Positions 1 to 9,090 of a DNA stretch of 64,000 nt are shown one piece after another (the stretch's first letter is position 1; each line of letters begins with the position of its first letter). Source of the stretch: Paenibacillus ehimensis NBRC 15659 (GTDB lineage Bacteria; Bacillota; Bacilli; Paenibacillales; NBRC-103111); contig NZ_BILX01000004.1 in assembly GCF_004000785.1 (NCBI RefSeq), positions 62,001 to 126,000 on the forward strand, in the 5' to 3' direction. The notes beneath the pieces were generated by a model. That model was not told the origin of the DNA. It searched no databases and saw only the letters and a list, made by a program, of their open reading frames with translations. The position numbers were made by a program, and so were the translations under genes.

Positions 1-2
1 CG

Positions 3-752
3 CTCTGGGAGCAATATTTCATCTATATGTCGCATCTGCTGCAGGGAGATTTGGGTCAATCGCTCAAAACCGGCCAGCCGGTGACGGAGATGCTCGCCTC
101 GCGCATGATGCCGACGATCTGGCTGACGATTTTCAGCATGGGCTGGGCGCTTCTGTTCGGGATCGTGATCGGCGTCATCTCCGCGACGAAGCGCAACCGC
201 TGGCCGGACTATTTGAGCATGCTGACCGCGGTCTCAGGCATTTCGGTGCCGCCGTTCTGGCTCGGCCTGCTGCTCATCCAGCTGTTCTCTGTGCAGCTCG
301 GCTGGCTGCCGACCGGAGGCGTCGATACGTGGCAGGGCTACGTGCTTCCTTCGATTACGCTCGGCGCGGGCATCATGTCGATGCTGGCGCGCTTCTCCCG
401 GGCATCCCTGCTGGAGTCGCTGAAGCAGGACTATATTCGGACCGGCCGGGCCAAAGGCTTGAACGAGCGCACGGTCGTCTGGGGGCATGCGATGAAAAAT
501 TCGATGATCTCCGTCGTTACCGTAGCCGGGCTTCAGTTCGGCTTTCTGCTCGGCGGCTCGGTCATTGTCGAGACCGTGTTCAGTATCCCGGGGCTCGGGC
601 GGCTGCTGATCGATTCGATCGCCTTCCGCGATTATACGGTCATTCAAGCGGAGCTGCTGCTGTTCGCCGTCGAATTCATTCTGGTCAACTTGCTCGTTGA
701 CGTCCTGTATGGCGTTCTTAATCCTAAAATTCGCCTGTCGGGCCAGAACTGA
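3..752 (+). CDS. Peptide ABC transporter permease (DppB/OppB type), 5' partial
   Basis: Integral membrane subunit of a dipeptide/oligopeptide importer. The frame is open from base 3 with no stop, and the residues before the first Met (LWEQYFIYM) already fit the family, so the true start lies upstream of the window; the family is usually about 305-340 aa and 249 are visible. Several hydrophobic segments are present, and the cytoplasmic EAA-like loop ([20 protein letters not shown]) that contacts the ATPase is intact. Eleven bases separate it from the second permease. The substrate-binding protein is not in the window and may lie upstream. Confidence 0.93.
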   Translation, partial: LWEQYFIYMSHLLQGDLGQSLKTGQPVTEMLASRMMPTIWLTIFSMGWALLFGIVIGVISATKRNRWPDYLSMLTAVSGISVPPFWLGLLLIQLFSVQLGWLPTGGVDTWQGYVLPSITLGAGIMSMLARFSRASLLESLKQDYIRTGRAKGLNERTVVWGHAMKNSMISVVTVAGLQFGFLLGGSVIVETVFSIPGLGRLLIDSIAFRDYTVIQAELLLFAVEFILVNLLVDVLYGVLNPKIRLSGQN

Positions 753-763
753 GGAGGACCACC

Positions 764-1660
764 ATGAGTCAAAACATCGTCATCGACCATTCCGCGGACT
801 CGGCTATTCCGTTAACGAAAAGCAGTCCGCTCCGCGATTTCTGGATCAAAATGAAAAAGCAAAAGCTCGCGTTCGCCGCAGGCCTGTTTATCGCGCTGCT
901 CGTCGTCGTCGCGGTGATCGGTCCCGCGCTTGCGCCTTACGATCCGTCCGTGCCGGACTACGACAACATTTTGTCCGGCCCGTCGGCGAAGCATTGGGCC
1001 GGTACGGACGAGTACGGCCGCGATATTTTCAGCCGCATTCTCGTCGGCACCCGGCTGTCGCTGTCCGTCGGCCTCAGCGCCGTTCTGATCGGCGCGGCCA
1101 TCGGCACGCTGCTCGGGCTGGTCAGCGGCTATTACGGCGGCTGGCTTGACCGGCTGATCATGCGGAGCAGCGACGTCATGTTCTCGTTCCCCGATCTGCT
1201 GCTGGCGATCGGCATCGTTGCGATCCTTGGGCCGGGGCTGATGAACGTCGTCGTCGCCGTTGCGATCTTCGGCATTCCGTCGTTCGCAAGGCTGATCCGC
1301 AGCGCCACCCTGGAAACGAAGGAATCGCTGTATGTGGAAGCGGCCCGTTCCATCGGGGCGAACAACGTGCGGATCATTGCCCGTCACATTTTTCCCGAAA
1401 CCGTTCCGAGTCTGATCGTTTACTTCACGATGCGGATCGGGACGACGATTTTGGCCGCATCGGGCCTGAGCTTTCTCGGCCTCGGCGCGAAGCCTTCGGA
1501 CCCGGACTGGGGGGCCATGCTGAGCATGGGCCGCGATTACCTCAGCATTGCGCCGCATGTCGTTTATTTTCCGGGCGCCGCCATTTTCCTGACGGTTCTC
1601 GCCTTCAACATACTGGGAGACGGTTTGAGAGACGCGCTCGATCCGAAGATCAAGAATTAG
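764..1660 (+). CDS. Peptide ABC transporter permease (DppC/OppC type)
   Basis: Second membrane subunit of the peptide importer, 298 aa. It has a cytoplasmic N-terminus of about 35 residues, a first membrane helix near residues 33-55, the short DppC-type segment [12 protein letters not shown], and an EAA loop ([20 protein letters not shown]). The start ATG follows GAGGAGG. The order permease-permease-ATPase-ATPase is the classic opp/dpp arrangement. Peptide substrates follow from the family; which peptides cannot be read from the sequence. Confidence 0.94.
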   Translation: MSQNIVIDHSADSAIPLTKSSPLRDFWIKMKKQKLAFAAGLFIALLVVVAVIGPALAPYDPSVPDYDNILSGPSAKHWAGTDEYGRDIFSRILVGTRLSLSVGLSAVLIGAAIGTLLGLVSGYYGGWLDRLIMRSSDVMFSFPDLLLAIGIVAILGPGLMNVVVAVAIFGIPSFARLIRSATLETKESLYVEAARSIGANNVRIIARHIFPETVPSLIVYFTMRIGTTILAASGLSFLGLGAKPSDPDWGAMLSMGRDYLSIAPHVVYFPGAAIFLTVLAFNILGDGLRDALDPKIKN

Positions 1661-1676
1661 AACAGGAGTAACGCGA

Positions 1677-2675
1677 ATGACTCAAAAACTACTTGACGTG
1701 AAAGGCCTCAAGACACAGTTCACCCGGGATCAAGGCAAGGTCAACGCGATCGACGGCGTCGATTTTCATGTGAACAAAGGCGAAGTGCTCGGTCTGGTCG
1801 GAGAATCCGGCTGCGGCAAAAGCGTCACGTCCTTGTCCGTCATGCGGCTGCTGCACGGCACTCCGGGGAGCATTGTCGGGGGAACGGTCCGTTTTCAGGA
1901 GAAGGATCTGGTCGCGCTGTCCGAAAGCGACATGCGCCGTATCCGGGGCAAAGACATCGCGATGATTTTCCAGGAGCCGATGACGTCGCTCAATCCGGTG
2001 CTCAAGATCGGCAAGCAGCTCGTGGAGGCGATCCGTCTGCACTTGAAATACGACAAAAGCAAGGCGCGGGAGCACGCCGTTCATATGCTCAAGCTGGTCG
2101 GCATTCCGCGCGCCGAGGATGTCATCGACGAATATCCGCACCAGCTGTCGGGCGGCATGCGGCAGCGGGTCATGATCGCTATGGCGATGTCCTGTAACCC
2201 GCAGCTCCTCATTGCCGACGAGCCGACCACCGCGCTGGACGTGACGATCCAGGCGCAAATTTTGGACCTGATGAAGAAGCTGAAGGACGAGAACGACATG
2301 TCCATCATGCTGATCACCCACGATTTGGGCGTGGTGGCCGAAATGTGCGACCGCGTCATCGTCATGTACGCCGGACGCGTCGTCGAGGAAGGGAATGTGC
2401 TGGACATCTTCGACGACCCGCAGCATCCGTATACGAAGGGGCTTATTCATTCGGTGCCGAAGCTGCGCCAGAATCACCGGCGGCTCGAATCGATTCCCGG
2501 CAACGTGCCGGACTTGACGAACATGCCGGCTGGCTGCAAGTTCGCTCCCCGCTGCTCGGCGGTGATGGATATTTGCCGCGAACGGGAGCCGGAGCTGGTG
2601 CAGACCGCCGGCGGCCGCAAGTGCCGCTGCTGGCTCTATGAGAACGATAGCGCGAAGGGAGAAGGGGAAGCGTGA
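1677..2675 (+). CDS. Peptide ABC transporter ATP-binding protein (DppD/OppD type)
   Basis: Cytoplasmic ATPase of the peptide importer, 332 aa. Walker A is GESGCGKS near residue 40, the signature motif is LSGGMRQRV, and Walker B is [14 protein letters not shown]-terminal oligopeptide/dipeptide extension (oligo_HPY type) with a Cys-containing [14 protein letters not shown] segment follows. The stop overlaps the GTG start of the next ATPase by 4 bases (GTGA), implying translational coupling. Confidence 0.95.
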   Translation: MTQKLLDVKGLKTQFTRDQGKVNAIDGVDFHVNKGEVLGLVGESGCGKSVTSLSVMRLLHGTPGSIVGGTVRFQEKDLVALSESDMRRIRGKDIAMIFQEPMTSLNPVLKIGKQLVEAIRLHLKYDKSKAREHAVHMLKLVGIPRAEDVIDEYPHQLSGGMRQRVMIAMAMSCNPQLLIADEPTTALDVTIQAQILDLMKKLKDENDMSIMLITHDLGVVAEMCDRVIVMYAGRVVEEGNVLDIFDDPQHPYTKGLIHSVPKLRQNHRRLESIPGNVPDLTNMPAGCKFAPRCSAVMDICREREPELVQTAGGRKCRCWLYENDSAKGEGEA

Positions 2676-3649
2676 CGAAACCGCTGGTGGAAGTGAAAAA
2701 CCTGCGCAAAGTGTTTCCGATCAAGAAAGGGTGGTTCGCGAAGCCGGCTTTGCTGCAGGCGGTGGATAACGTATCTTTCTCCATCCGCAGGGGCGAGACG
2801 TTCAGCATCGTCGGCGAGAGCGGCTGCGGCAAGTCGACGACAGGCCGCCTGATAACGCGGCTGCTGGCGCCGAGCGAGGGCGAAATCTGGTTCGACGGGC
2901 AGGAGATCGGGAAGCTGGACGAAGCCCGCATCCGTCCGCTGCGCCGTCAGATGCAGATGGTGTTCCAGGACCCGTATGCGTCGCTTAATCCGCGCATGAA
3001 GATCAAGGACATCATCGCCGAGCCGCTGCTCATTCACGAGAAGATGTCGGCGGCGGAGCGGGCGAAGGACGTGCAGCGGCTGCTTGAGGTCGTCGGCTTA
3101 AGCTCGTTCCACGGCGAGCGCTACCCGCACGAGTTCAGCGGCGGCCAGCGCCAGCGCGTCGGCATCGCCCGCGCTTTGGCCGTGAAGCCGAGTCTGATCG
3201 TAGCCGACGAGCCGGTTTCCGCGCTCGACGTGTCCATCCAGTCGCAGGTGCTGAACCTGCTGCAGGATTTGCAGGAGGAGTTCGGGCTGACGTACTTGTT
3301 TATTTCCCACGATCTGAGCGTCGTCGAGCATATCAGCGACCGCATCGGCGTCATGTATCTCGGCTCGATGGTCGAGCTGGCGGATAAGGACGCGATGTAC
3401 GAAAAGCCGCTGCACCCGTATACGCAGGCGCTCTTTTCTTCCGTGCCGGTCCCGGACCCGCGGCTGAAGCGCGAGAAAATCGTGCTGAAGGGCGACCTGC
3501 CCAGCCCGGTCAACCCGCCGTCCGGATGCCGGTTTCATACCCGCTGCCCGGCGGCAATGGACGTCTGCCGGACGAAGGCGCCCGTGTTCCAGGAGCAGGA
3601 GCCGGGCCATTACGTGGCTTGCCACTTATATGGGGAGAGCAAAGGATGA
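2672..3649 (+). CDS. Peptide ABC transporter ATP-binding protein (DppF/OppF type)
   Basis: Second ATPase of the importer, 325 aa, pairing with the DppD-like subunit. Walker [10 protein letters not shown], signature [15 protein letters not shown] and Walker [13 protein letters not shown] are intact, and the C-terminal oligo_HPY region includes [14 protein letters not shown]. The start is GTG within the GTGA overlap with the upstream stop, after AAGGGAGAAGGGG. Its own stop overlaps the ATG of the aminopeptidase gene (ATGA), so import and peptide hydrolysis appear translationally linked. Confidence 0.95.
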   Translation: MTKPLVEVKNLRKVFPIKKGWFAKPALLQAVDNVSFSIRRGETFSIVGESGCGKSTTGRLITRLLAPSEGEIWFDGQEIGKLDEARIRPLRRQMQMVFQDPYASLNPRMKIKDIIAEPLLIHEKMSAAERAKDVQRLLEVVGLSSFHGERYPHEFSGGQRQRVGIARALAVKPSLIVADEPVSALDVSIQSQVLNLLQDLQEEFGLTYLFISHDLSVVEHISDRIGVMYLGSMVELADKDAMYEKPLHPYTQALFSSVPVPDPRLKREKIVLKGDLPSPVNPPSGCRFHTRCPAAMDVCRTKAPVFQEQEPGHYVACHLYGESKG

Positions 3650-5121
3650 AGATCACGACAGGATTCGTTCAAACGGCGGATGTCACGGTTTATCTGTGTC
3701 CGGAGAATGCCGGACAGCCGGTTCCGCGGCTGGAGCTGCGGCCGGCGATGAAAGCCCGCGGCGCGGTCACTTGGTTTTACGGCCGGGGCGAAGAGGCGCA
3801 TGTGCTGATCGTCGGACTCGGACCGGAAGCGAAGGTCAATGCGGAACGGGTGCGCGAAGCGGCCGGGAATGCGGCCAGAGCGGTTCATAAGGAGGAAGGC
3901 TTCGCGACGACGGTGTCTGTCATGCTGGAATCGTTCGTCCGGGCGCTGAGTGGCGCGCTATCCGAGGAAGAGGCGGTACGGGCTTGGACGGAGGGCTGGT
4001 TGCTTGGCTCGTATGCGTTCGACAAATACAAGTCCCGCAAGGAAGCCCGTACGGTAGAGCGTCTGCACCTTGTATGCGCCGAGGCCGGGGAAGCTTCCTA
4101 TGAGCAAGTGCTGCAGCAAACGGCCATTCGCGCAGAAGGGGCAATGTTTGCGCGCGACCTGTGCAACGAGCCTCCGAACGTGCTGCACCCGGAATCGCTT
4201 GTCGAGATCGTTCGGGAGCGGTTTGCGGAGCGGCCGGTGGACGTTCGTGTCTACGGGGAGCGGGAGCTCGCGGACCTGGGCATGAACGGGTTATTGACCG
4301 TCGCGCAGGGAAGCCGGTACAAGCCCGCGCTCATCGAGCTGACGTTCTGCACCGACCCGTCGCAGCCGCTGCTGGCGCTCGTGGGCAAAGGCATTACGTT
4401 CGATATGGGCGGCATGAACGTCAAGTCCGGACGGGATATCAGCGACGCGCGGTTCGATATGGGCGGCGCCTGCGCCGTGCTTGGTGCGATGGATATGATC
4501 AGCCGGTCGGAGCTGCAAGCGAACATCGTCGCGCTGGTCGCGGTCGCAGACAATATGCCCGATGCGGCGGCATTCGTCCCGTCCACGGTAATCGCGTACC
4601 CGAACGGTCTCTCCGTGCAGGTCGGCAACACCGACGCGGAAGGCCGCCTCGTACTGGCCGATGCGCTGCTGCACGCCGGGCGTCTCGGCGCCCGGGAAGT
4701 GGTCGACATCGCGACGCTGACGGGCAACGTCGGCGAAGCGCTTGGGCTGGGCGTCGCCGGGGCGTGGGGCGACCGCAAGCTGGTCGAGACGCTGGCGGGC
4801 ATCGGCGAGCATTGCGGAGACCGGCTGTGGCCGATGCCGCTGGTCGACGACTACGAGGAGCTGCTGCGCAGCGATTACGCCGATATGAACAACATTCCGC
4901 CGATTTCGTACGGCGGAGCCATTGTAGCGGCGCTGTTCCTGCGCCGCTTCGTGGCCGATGCGATGCGCTGGGTGCACATCGACATGGCGAACACGGTGCA
5001 GGCCAAGGCCGCGCGCGGCTATTACCCGGCCGGAGCGACCGGCTACGGCGCGCGGTTGCTGGCCGATTTTGCGGTGAGCCGGGCCGAAGCGAACCGGAAC
5101 GCCGGGGGCGGCGAGGGTTGA
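3646..5121 (+). CDS. Leucyl aminopeptidase, M17 family
   Basis: Two-metal cytosolic aminopeptidase that removes N-terminal residues from peptides; 491 aa. The C-terminal catalytic domain shows the M17 signature NTDAEGRL, the upstream metal/lysine segment [16 protein letters not shown] and the following FDMGGA segment. The ATG at 3646 is preferred over in-frame upstream starts because it overlaps the previous stop (ATGA) and begins a normal M17 N-domain ([13 protein letters not shown]). Placement as the last gene of a peptide importer operon suggests imported peptides are its substrates (inference). The terminator follows about 65 bases downstream. Confidence 0.93.
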   Translation: MKITTGFVQTADVTVYLCPENAGQPVPRLELRPAMKARGAVTWFYGRGEEAHVLIVGLGPEAKVNAERVREAAGNAARAVHKEEGFATTVSVMLESFVRALSGALSEEEAVRAWTEGWLLGSYAFDKYKSRKEARTVERLHLVCAEAGEASYEQVLQQTAIRAEGAMFARDLCNEPPNVLHPESLVEIVRERFAERPVDVRVYGERELADLGMNGLLTVAQGSRYKPALIELTFCTDPSQPLLALVGKGITFDMGGMNVKSGRDISDARFDMGGACAVLGAMDMISRSELQANIVALVAVADNMPDAAAFVPSTVIAYPNGLSVQVGNTDAEGRLVLADALLHAGRLGAREVVDIATLTGNVGEALGLGVAGAWGDRKLVETLAGIGEHCGDRLWPMPLVDDYEELLRSDYADMNNIPPISYGGAIVAALFLRRFVADAMRWVHIDMANTVQAKAARGYYPAGATGYGARLLADFAVSRAEANRNAGGGEG

Positions 5122-5186
5122 GGCCAGCCGCCGGCTGGGCGCGGACAGCGCAGGCTTGATGCGAGATGAGCGGGTTACTGATAAGG

Positions 5187-5231
5187 GATCGTCCCATGGC
5201 AGACATTTTGCCGAGGGGCGGTCTTTTTTTT
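5187..5231 (+). terminator. Rho-independent terminator of the peptide operon
   Basis: The 9-bp stem GATCGTCCC (5187-5195) with GGGGCGGTC (5215-5223), including two G-U pairs, is followed by eight T. It lies 65 bases after the aminopeptidase stop. Confidence 0.75.
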
Positions 5232-5284
5232 GGGGGAGGGTGCGAGGATTGGCGCGAATTGAAGCCGTTGAACGACTCGGCTTG

Positions 5285-5482
5285 AAAATAAAGGAACGAT
5301 AGTAAGCTAATGAGGCTTTTGACGCGCATTTTCGCGAATAGAGGAACTGAGGTGACTAAATCGTGTCGAAAAAAATTCATTCCCCCTGATTCGGAGGCGT
5401 TTACGCACCACAGGTTCGCTATTTTGCGGAGATGGGCCTATTGGGCGGAAATAGATGCGGTTTCGTTCCGCTAATTTTAGCG
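5285..5482. repeat. Intergenic element with four degenerate copies of a ~26-bp unit (two direct, two inverted)
   Basis: Copies resembling AATAGNGGAACTGNGGTGNNTAAA lie at 5285-5312 and 5334-5363 on the plus strand, and at 5397-5426 and 5457-5482 on the minus strand. The shared core is GGAAC (or CGAAC) preceded by AATA/ATTA and followed by an A-rich CTAA/TAAA end. The copies could fold back on each other. No coding frame fits this stretch. Function is unknown; it may be a dispersed intergenic repeat of the genus. Confidence 0.5.
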
Positions 5483-5500
5483 AATCCTAAGAGGATGATT

Positions 5501-5533
5501 TGTACCGCGTTTGTACCGTGTCTGTACCGTGTC
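5501..5533 (+). repeat. Three tandem copies of an 11-bp repeat
   Basis: TGTACCGCGTT (5501-5511), TGTACCGTGTC (5512-5522) and TGTACCGTGTC (5523-5533) stand head to tail, followed by a partial fourth (TGCCGTC). The 11-bp period is about one helical turn, so a protein could bind each copy on the same face. The array lies about 100 bases upstream of the 2OG-Fe(II) oxygenase start. Confidence 0.7.
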
Positions 5534-5636
5534 TGCCGTCGCCCCAAATAGGTAAGCATGATATGGAAAGACGCTGCCCGGGCTTTTTGGTTATGATGAA
5601 GGCAGCCGCTAAACCATCACGGAAGGAGCCTTTGAT

Positions 5637-6350
5637 ATGACGGATTCAATAACGAAGCGCGTCGCAGGGTTGGATTGGCCTTCGATCCAACAAGCGTTGG
5701 ACGAGCAGGGCTTTGCGGCGCTTCCGCCTTTGCTGCGGAATGACGAATGCCGCGAGCTCATAAGCATGTATGAGGTGGAGTCGCATTTCCGGACCAAGAT
5801 CGACATGGCCCGCTACCGGTTCGGCATCGGAGAATACCAATATTTTCAGGCTCCGCTGCCGCCGCTGCTGCAGGAGCTGCGCGTCGCGTTTTATCCCCGG
5901 TTGGCCGAAGCGGCGAATCGCTGGCAGACGCAGCTTGGTCAGGATGCCGACTACCCTCCCGAACTGGAGCAATTTCTGGAACGCTGCCATGAGCAGGGGC
6001 AGACCCGCCCGACGCCGCTGCTTTTGAAGTACGGGACAGGGGGCTATAACTGCTTGCATCAAGATATGTATGGGGATGTGTTTTTCCCGTTCCAGGTCGT
6101 CTTTGTCTTGAATCAGCGGGAAAAGGAGTATGCGGGAGGCGAATTTTTGCTGGTCGAGCAGAGGCCGAGAGCGCAATCCAGAGGCCATGCGGTTGCGCTG
6201 GACCAAGGAGCCGGGCTTATCTTTCCGACGCAGCATCGTCCGGTGCAGGGCACGCGCGGGATATACCGGACGACGCTTCGTCACGGCGTAAGCACAATTA
6301 CGTCGGGGACGCGATACAGTTTGGGGCTTATTTTTCATGATGCGAAATGA
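5637..6350 (+). CDS. 2OG-Fe(II) oxygenase family protein
   Basis: Predicted non-haem iron dioxygenase using 2-oxoglutarate, 237 aa, soluble. The iron facial triad is visible as HQD (in YNCLHQDMYGD) and a distal His in TLRHGVST, with the 2OG-binding Arg in GTRYSLGLIF. The overall pattern is that of the bacterial oxygenase family PF09859 (DUF2086-like), whose substrate is not established. The start follows GGAAGGAG with suitable spacing. It is monocistronic, with a terminator about 140 bases downstream and unusual tandem repeats upstream. Confidence 0.8.
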   Translation: MTDSITKRVAGLDWPSIQQALDEQGFAALPPLLRNDECRELISMYEVESHFRTKIDMARYRFGIGEYQYFQAPLPPLLQELRVAFYPRLAEAANRWQTQLGQDADYPPELEQFLERCHEQGQTRPTPLLLKYGTGGYNCLHQDMYGDVFFPFQVVFVLNQREKEYAGGEFLLVEQRPRAQSRGHAVALDQGAGLIFPTQHRPVQGTRGIYRTTLRHGVSTITSGTRYSLGLIFHDAK

Positions 6351-6491
6351 TCAAGTTCCTTACCTTTACTTGAGGTGGCGGATACCGCTCCAGCGGATGC
6401 CCTTTCCCGGAAAAACGAGGCAACTCTTCGAAACGGGTGCCGACCCATCCCGGGGACCTTATATTCATCCCTAATCAGCGATTAACACTTC

Positions 6492-6523
6492 ATCCTTGCG
6501 CTTCAGGTGCAGGGATTTTTTTT
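6492..6523 (+). terminator. Rho-independent terminator downstream of the 2OG-Fe(II) oxygenase
   Basis: Stem ATCCTTGC (6492-6499) with GCAGGGAT (6509-6516), loop of 9, followed by a run of T to 6523. The remaining gap between 6351 and 6655 holds this terminator and the promoter region of the next operon. Confidence 0.75.
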
Positions 6524-6536
6524 GCTTGGAAATAAA

Positions 6537-6565
6537 ATTTCATGTAACTATTTACAAAATGAAAT
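6537..6565 (+). promoter_or_regulatory. Inverted repeat overlapping the amino-sugar operon promoter (possible operator)
   Basis: ATTTCAT (6537-6543) and ATGAAAT (6559-6565) form perfect 7-bp arms separated by 15 bases, straddling the -35 box. A site for the ROK regulator encoded at 12014 is a reasonable guess, but nothing in the sequence proves which protein binds. Confidence 0.4.
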
Positions 6566-6578
6566 AATATTTTATAAT
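6551..6578 (+). promoter_or_regulatory. SigA-type promoter of the amino-sugar salvage operon
   Basis: TTTACA (6551-6556) and TATAAT (6573-6578) with 16-base spacing, upstream of the hydrolase start at 6655. The surrounding AT-rich tract contrasts with the GC-rich genes. Confidence 0.7.
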
Positions 6579-6594
6579 AGGAGTATGAGGCTAA

Positions 6595-6608
6595 TGATAG
6601 CGTTTACA
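6595..6608 (+). promoter_or_regulatory. CcpA site (cre), 13/14 match
   Basis: TGATAGCGTTTACA matches the cre consensus TGWAARCGYTWNCW at 13 of 14 positions. It lies about 10 bases downstream of the expected transcription start, a position where CcpA normally represses by roadblock. It fits carbon-catabolite control of cell-wall sugar salvage. Confidence 0.7.
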
Positions 6609-6654
6609 AAAGGGTTGCCATAAAAATGTCAGAGAGAGGGGCGGCGGTGGAGAG

Positions 6655-7704
6655 ATGACCGATTCTAGCAAATGGAATGAGATAGACCGGCTGATCCGGC
6701 GCTGGGTGAAGGAAAAGGCGATTCCCGGAGCCGTCGTGGATATCTCGCTGGGGGGTGACGTTCGATGGAGCCAAGCTTACGGGTCCTATTCGGACGGCAC
6801 TGCCAAGTGCCAAGTGACCGAGCGGACGATGTTCGACGTCGCATCGTTAACGAAAGTGACAGTGACCTTGCCCGTCATCCTGGCGCTGGCAGAGCGGGGA
6901 AGACTTCGGCTGGACGACCCCGTCCAGGCGTATATTCCCGCCTTCCGCCATCCGAACGTGACGCTGCGCCACCTGTTGATGCATACTTCAGGGCTTTCTC
7001 CCGAGCTACCTTATGCCAAGCGGACGGAGCGCCGGGACGTCATTCCTCTCGTGCTGAAGCAGGAGCTGGTAACGGAGCCTGGGGAGCAGGCGCTCTACAG
7101 CGACCTCGGGATGATCCTGCTCGGGGAAGTCGCCGCCGTCGTATCCGGGCAATCGCTTGATGCGTGCGCGCGCCGGTACGTGTTCGACCCGCTGGGGATG
7201 GCCGATTCGACGTTCAATCCGCGTCCTGAGCTGCTTGGACGAATCGCCGCCACGGAGCCGCTGGAGGATGGTTACGGGTACGTGCACGGAGTCGTCCATG
7301 ACGAGAAGAGCTATCATCTGGGAGGCGTCAGCGGCAGCGCGGGACTGTTCACAACGGCGGACGACCTGCGCAAGTACGCCCGGGCATGGCTTGACCCGGA
7401 CGACGGCGGACTGCTGAGCAGGGAAACGATCGACGCTTGCTTCCGCAATCCGTATCAAGGCCGGGCGCTCGGCTGGGAAATATGGCACGGTCAGGAGCGG
7501 GCGCCGTCTTGCGGAGCGTCTTGGCCGCACGGCAGCTTCGGACATACCGGCTTTACCGGAACGAGCCTGTGGATCGATCCGTTCCACGAGCTGATTGTTG
7601 TGTTCTTGACGAACGCAGTGCATTTCGGACGAAGTCCGATCATGCGGGAGCTGCGGCCGATTCTGCATACGGCGGTTTATACCTCGCTCATCGGGGATAA
7701 ATAA
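6655..7704 (+). CDS. Beta-lactamase-family serine hydrolase (AmlB/YbbE-like)
   Basis: Penicillin-binding-protein-like serine hydrolase, 349 aa. The class C/esterase-type catalytic motifs are S64-L-T-K67, Y148-S-D150 and H297-T-G299. In B. subtilis a relative (YbbE/AmlB) sits in the murQ-murR-murP cell-wall recycling operon, and this gene likewise heads an operon containing murQ, so a role in muropeptide or amino-sugar processing is likely. No N-terminal signal peptide is evident (the protein begins MTDSSKWNEIDRL), so it may act in the cytoplasm. The start ATG follows GGTGGAG. A small-molecule esterase with another substrate remains possible. Confidence 0.82.
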   Translation: MTDSSKWNEIDRLIRRWVKEKAIPGAVVDISLGGDVRWSQAYGSYSDGTAKCQVTERTMFDVASLTKVTVTLPVILALAERGRLRLDDPVQAYIPAFRHPNVTLRHLLMHTSGLSPELPYAKRTERRDVIPLVLKQELVTEPGEQALYSDLGMILLGEVAAVVSGQSLDACARRYVFDPLGMADSTFNPRPELLGRIAATEPLEDGYGYVHGVVHDEKSYHLGGVSGSAGLFTTADDLRKYARAWLDPDDGGLLSRETIDACFRNPYQGRALGWEIWHGQERAPSCGASWPHGSFGHTGFTGTSLWIDPFHELIVVFLTNAVHFGRSPIMRELRPILHTAVYTSLIGDK

Positions 7705-7734
7705 CGAATCATCATCCAAGGGAGGGCTTAAGTT

Positions 7735-9048
7735 ATGAAGGGGACAAAGACAACGAAATCGGCTATCGCGCTCGCTGCCGCCATATCGCTTATCGCAACG
7801 GGCTGCGGCAGCCCGGCGAAGGACGGGGCCCAAGAAGCTCCGGCGGCAAACGGCGGAGGACAGAAGACGGAAGCCCAGAAGGTCAAGCTGACGATGGGCA
7901 GCTGGCGGACGGAAGACAAGGAAGTGTACGAGAAGATCATCAAAGCGTTCAACAAGACGAATCCCGACATCGAGATCGAATTCAAGCCGACCAAAAACAC
8001 CGAATACAACACGGTGCTGAATACGGCGCTGCAAACCGGCAGCGGCCCCGACATCATCCATCTCAGGCCGTATGCGGCCGGCATCGCGCTTGCCGATGCC
8101 AAGTATCTGGAGCCGCTCGATAGCGTCAAGGGGCTCGAAGCGATTCCGAAGGAAGCGAAAATGGCCGCCACCGGCAAGGATGGCAAAGTATACGGCGTAC
8201 CGACGGTATACAGTTCGACGCAAATTTTTTATAACAAAAAGCTGTTTCAAAAGTTTAACCTGTCCGAACCGAAAACTTGGGACGAGCTGCTGAAGGCGGC
8301 CGATACGCTGAAGCAAAACAAGATAACGCCGTTTGCCTTCGGCTCCAAGGAAGGCTGGATTTTATCCCTGACCCACGGCGCGCTCGGACCGCAATTTTAC
8401 GGCGGCACCGAATTCGTCAACAACCTGCTCGCAGGCAAAACGAATTTTAAAAGCAAAGAGTTCGCCGATTCGATCACAATGCTCCAAGGACTGACAAAAT
8501 ATTTCCCGGAAAATTATACGGGTCTGGGCATGGATGACATGCGCAACCTGTTCGTCACTGAGCAGGCGGGCATGATCGTGATGGGCGACTGGGAAATTGC
8601 AGTCATGAAAAAGATGAACCCGGAGCTCGATCTGGATCTGTTCCCTGTTCCACCGGTGAAGGCGGACGGCAAGGCCAGCGTGACTAATTGGGTGGACGGT
8701 TCGTTCGCCGTGAACGCAGCGTCCAAGAACAAGGAGGCGGCCTTGAAATTTATCGAGTTCATGACGACGAAGGAATTCGGCAAGATGGTGGCCGACGATC
8801 TGAAGAAGCCGAGCACGATTCCGGGTGTGGAATCCTCCGACCCGCTCGTCGCGAAAATGATTCAGCTTGCTGCCGCCAATTCGACGCCGTATGCGATGGT
8901 CGTGCACTTCAGCGCTGGCAATCCGACAACCAAGGCTACGCTGGAGACGGCTCTCCAAGGAATGTATCTGGGCAAGGAAAAACCGGAGACGGTGACGGAT
9001 CTCGTGCAGAAGAGCGCCGATTCCTGGTTCAAGCCCGCGGCCAAATAA
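7735..9048 (+). CDS. Sugar ABC transporter substrate-binding lipoprotein
   Basis: Extracellular family 1 solute-binding protein, 437 aa. The signal peptide ends in the lipobox IATGC with lipidated Cys24, followed by a Gly/Ala-rich linker and a typical binding fold (ITPFAFGSKEGW and a C-terminal MTTKEFGKMVADD segment). It delivers the sugar to the two permeases downstream. Because the operon carries murQ, MurNAc or a muropeptide sugar is the likely ligand, by inference. Start ATG after AAGGGAGGG. Confidence 0.88.
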   Translation: MKGTKTTKSAIALAAAISLIATGCGSPAKDGAQEAPAANGGGQKTEAQKVKLTMGSWRTEDKEVYEKIIKAFNKTNPDIEIEFKPTKNTEYNTVLNTALQTGSGPDIIHLRPYAAGIALADAKYLEPLDSVKGLEAIPKEAKMAATGKDGKVYGVPTVYSSTQIFYNKKLFQKFNLSEPKTWDELLKAADTLKQNKITPFAFGSKEGWILSLTHGALGPQFYGGTEFVNNLLAGKTNFKSKEFADSITMLQGLTKYFPENYTGLGMDDMRNLFVTEQAGMIVMGDWEIAVMKKMNPELDLDLFPVPPVKADGKASVTNWVDGSFAVNAASKNKEAALKFIEFMTTKEFGKMVADDLKKPSTIPGVESSDPLVAKMIQLAAANSTPYAMVVHFSAGNPTTKATLETALQGMYLGKEKPETVTDLVQKSADSWFKPAAK

Positions 9049-9090
9049 ACCGGCCGGTCGGCACAAACTTTATCGAAAGGGCGGGGCGCA

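Noticed and set aside
5397-5426. A CRISPR array from the repeated units at 5.3-5.5 kb
   Set aside because: The units are degenerate, of mixed orientation and unevenly spaced, with no cas genes.
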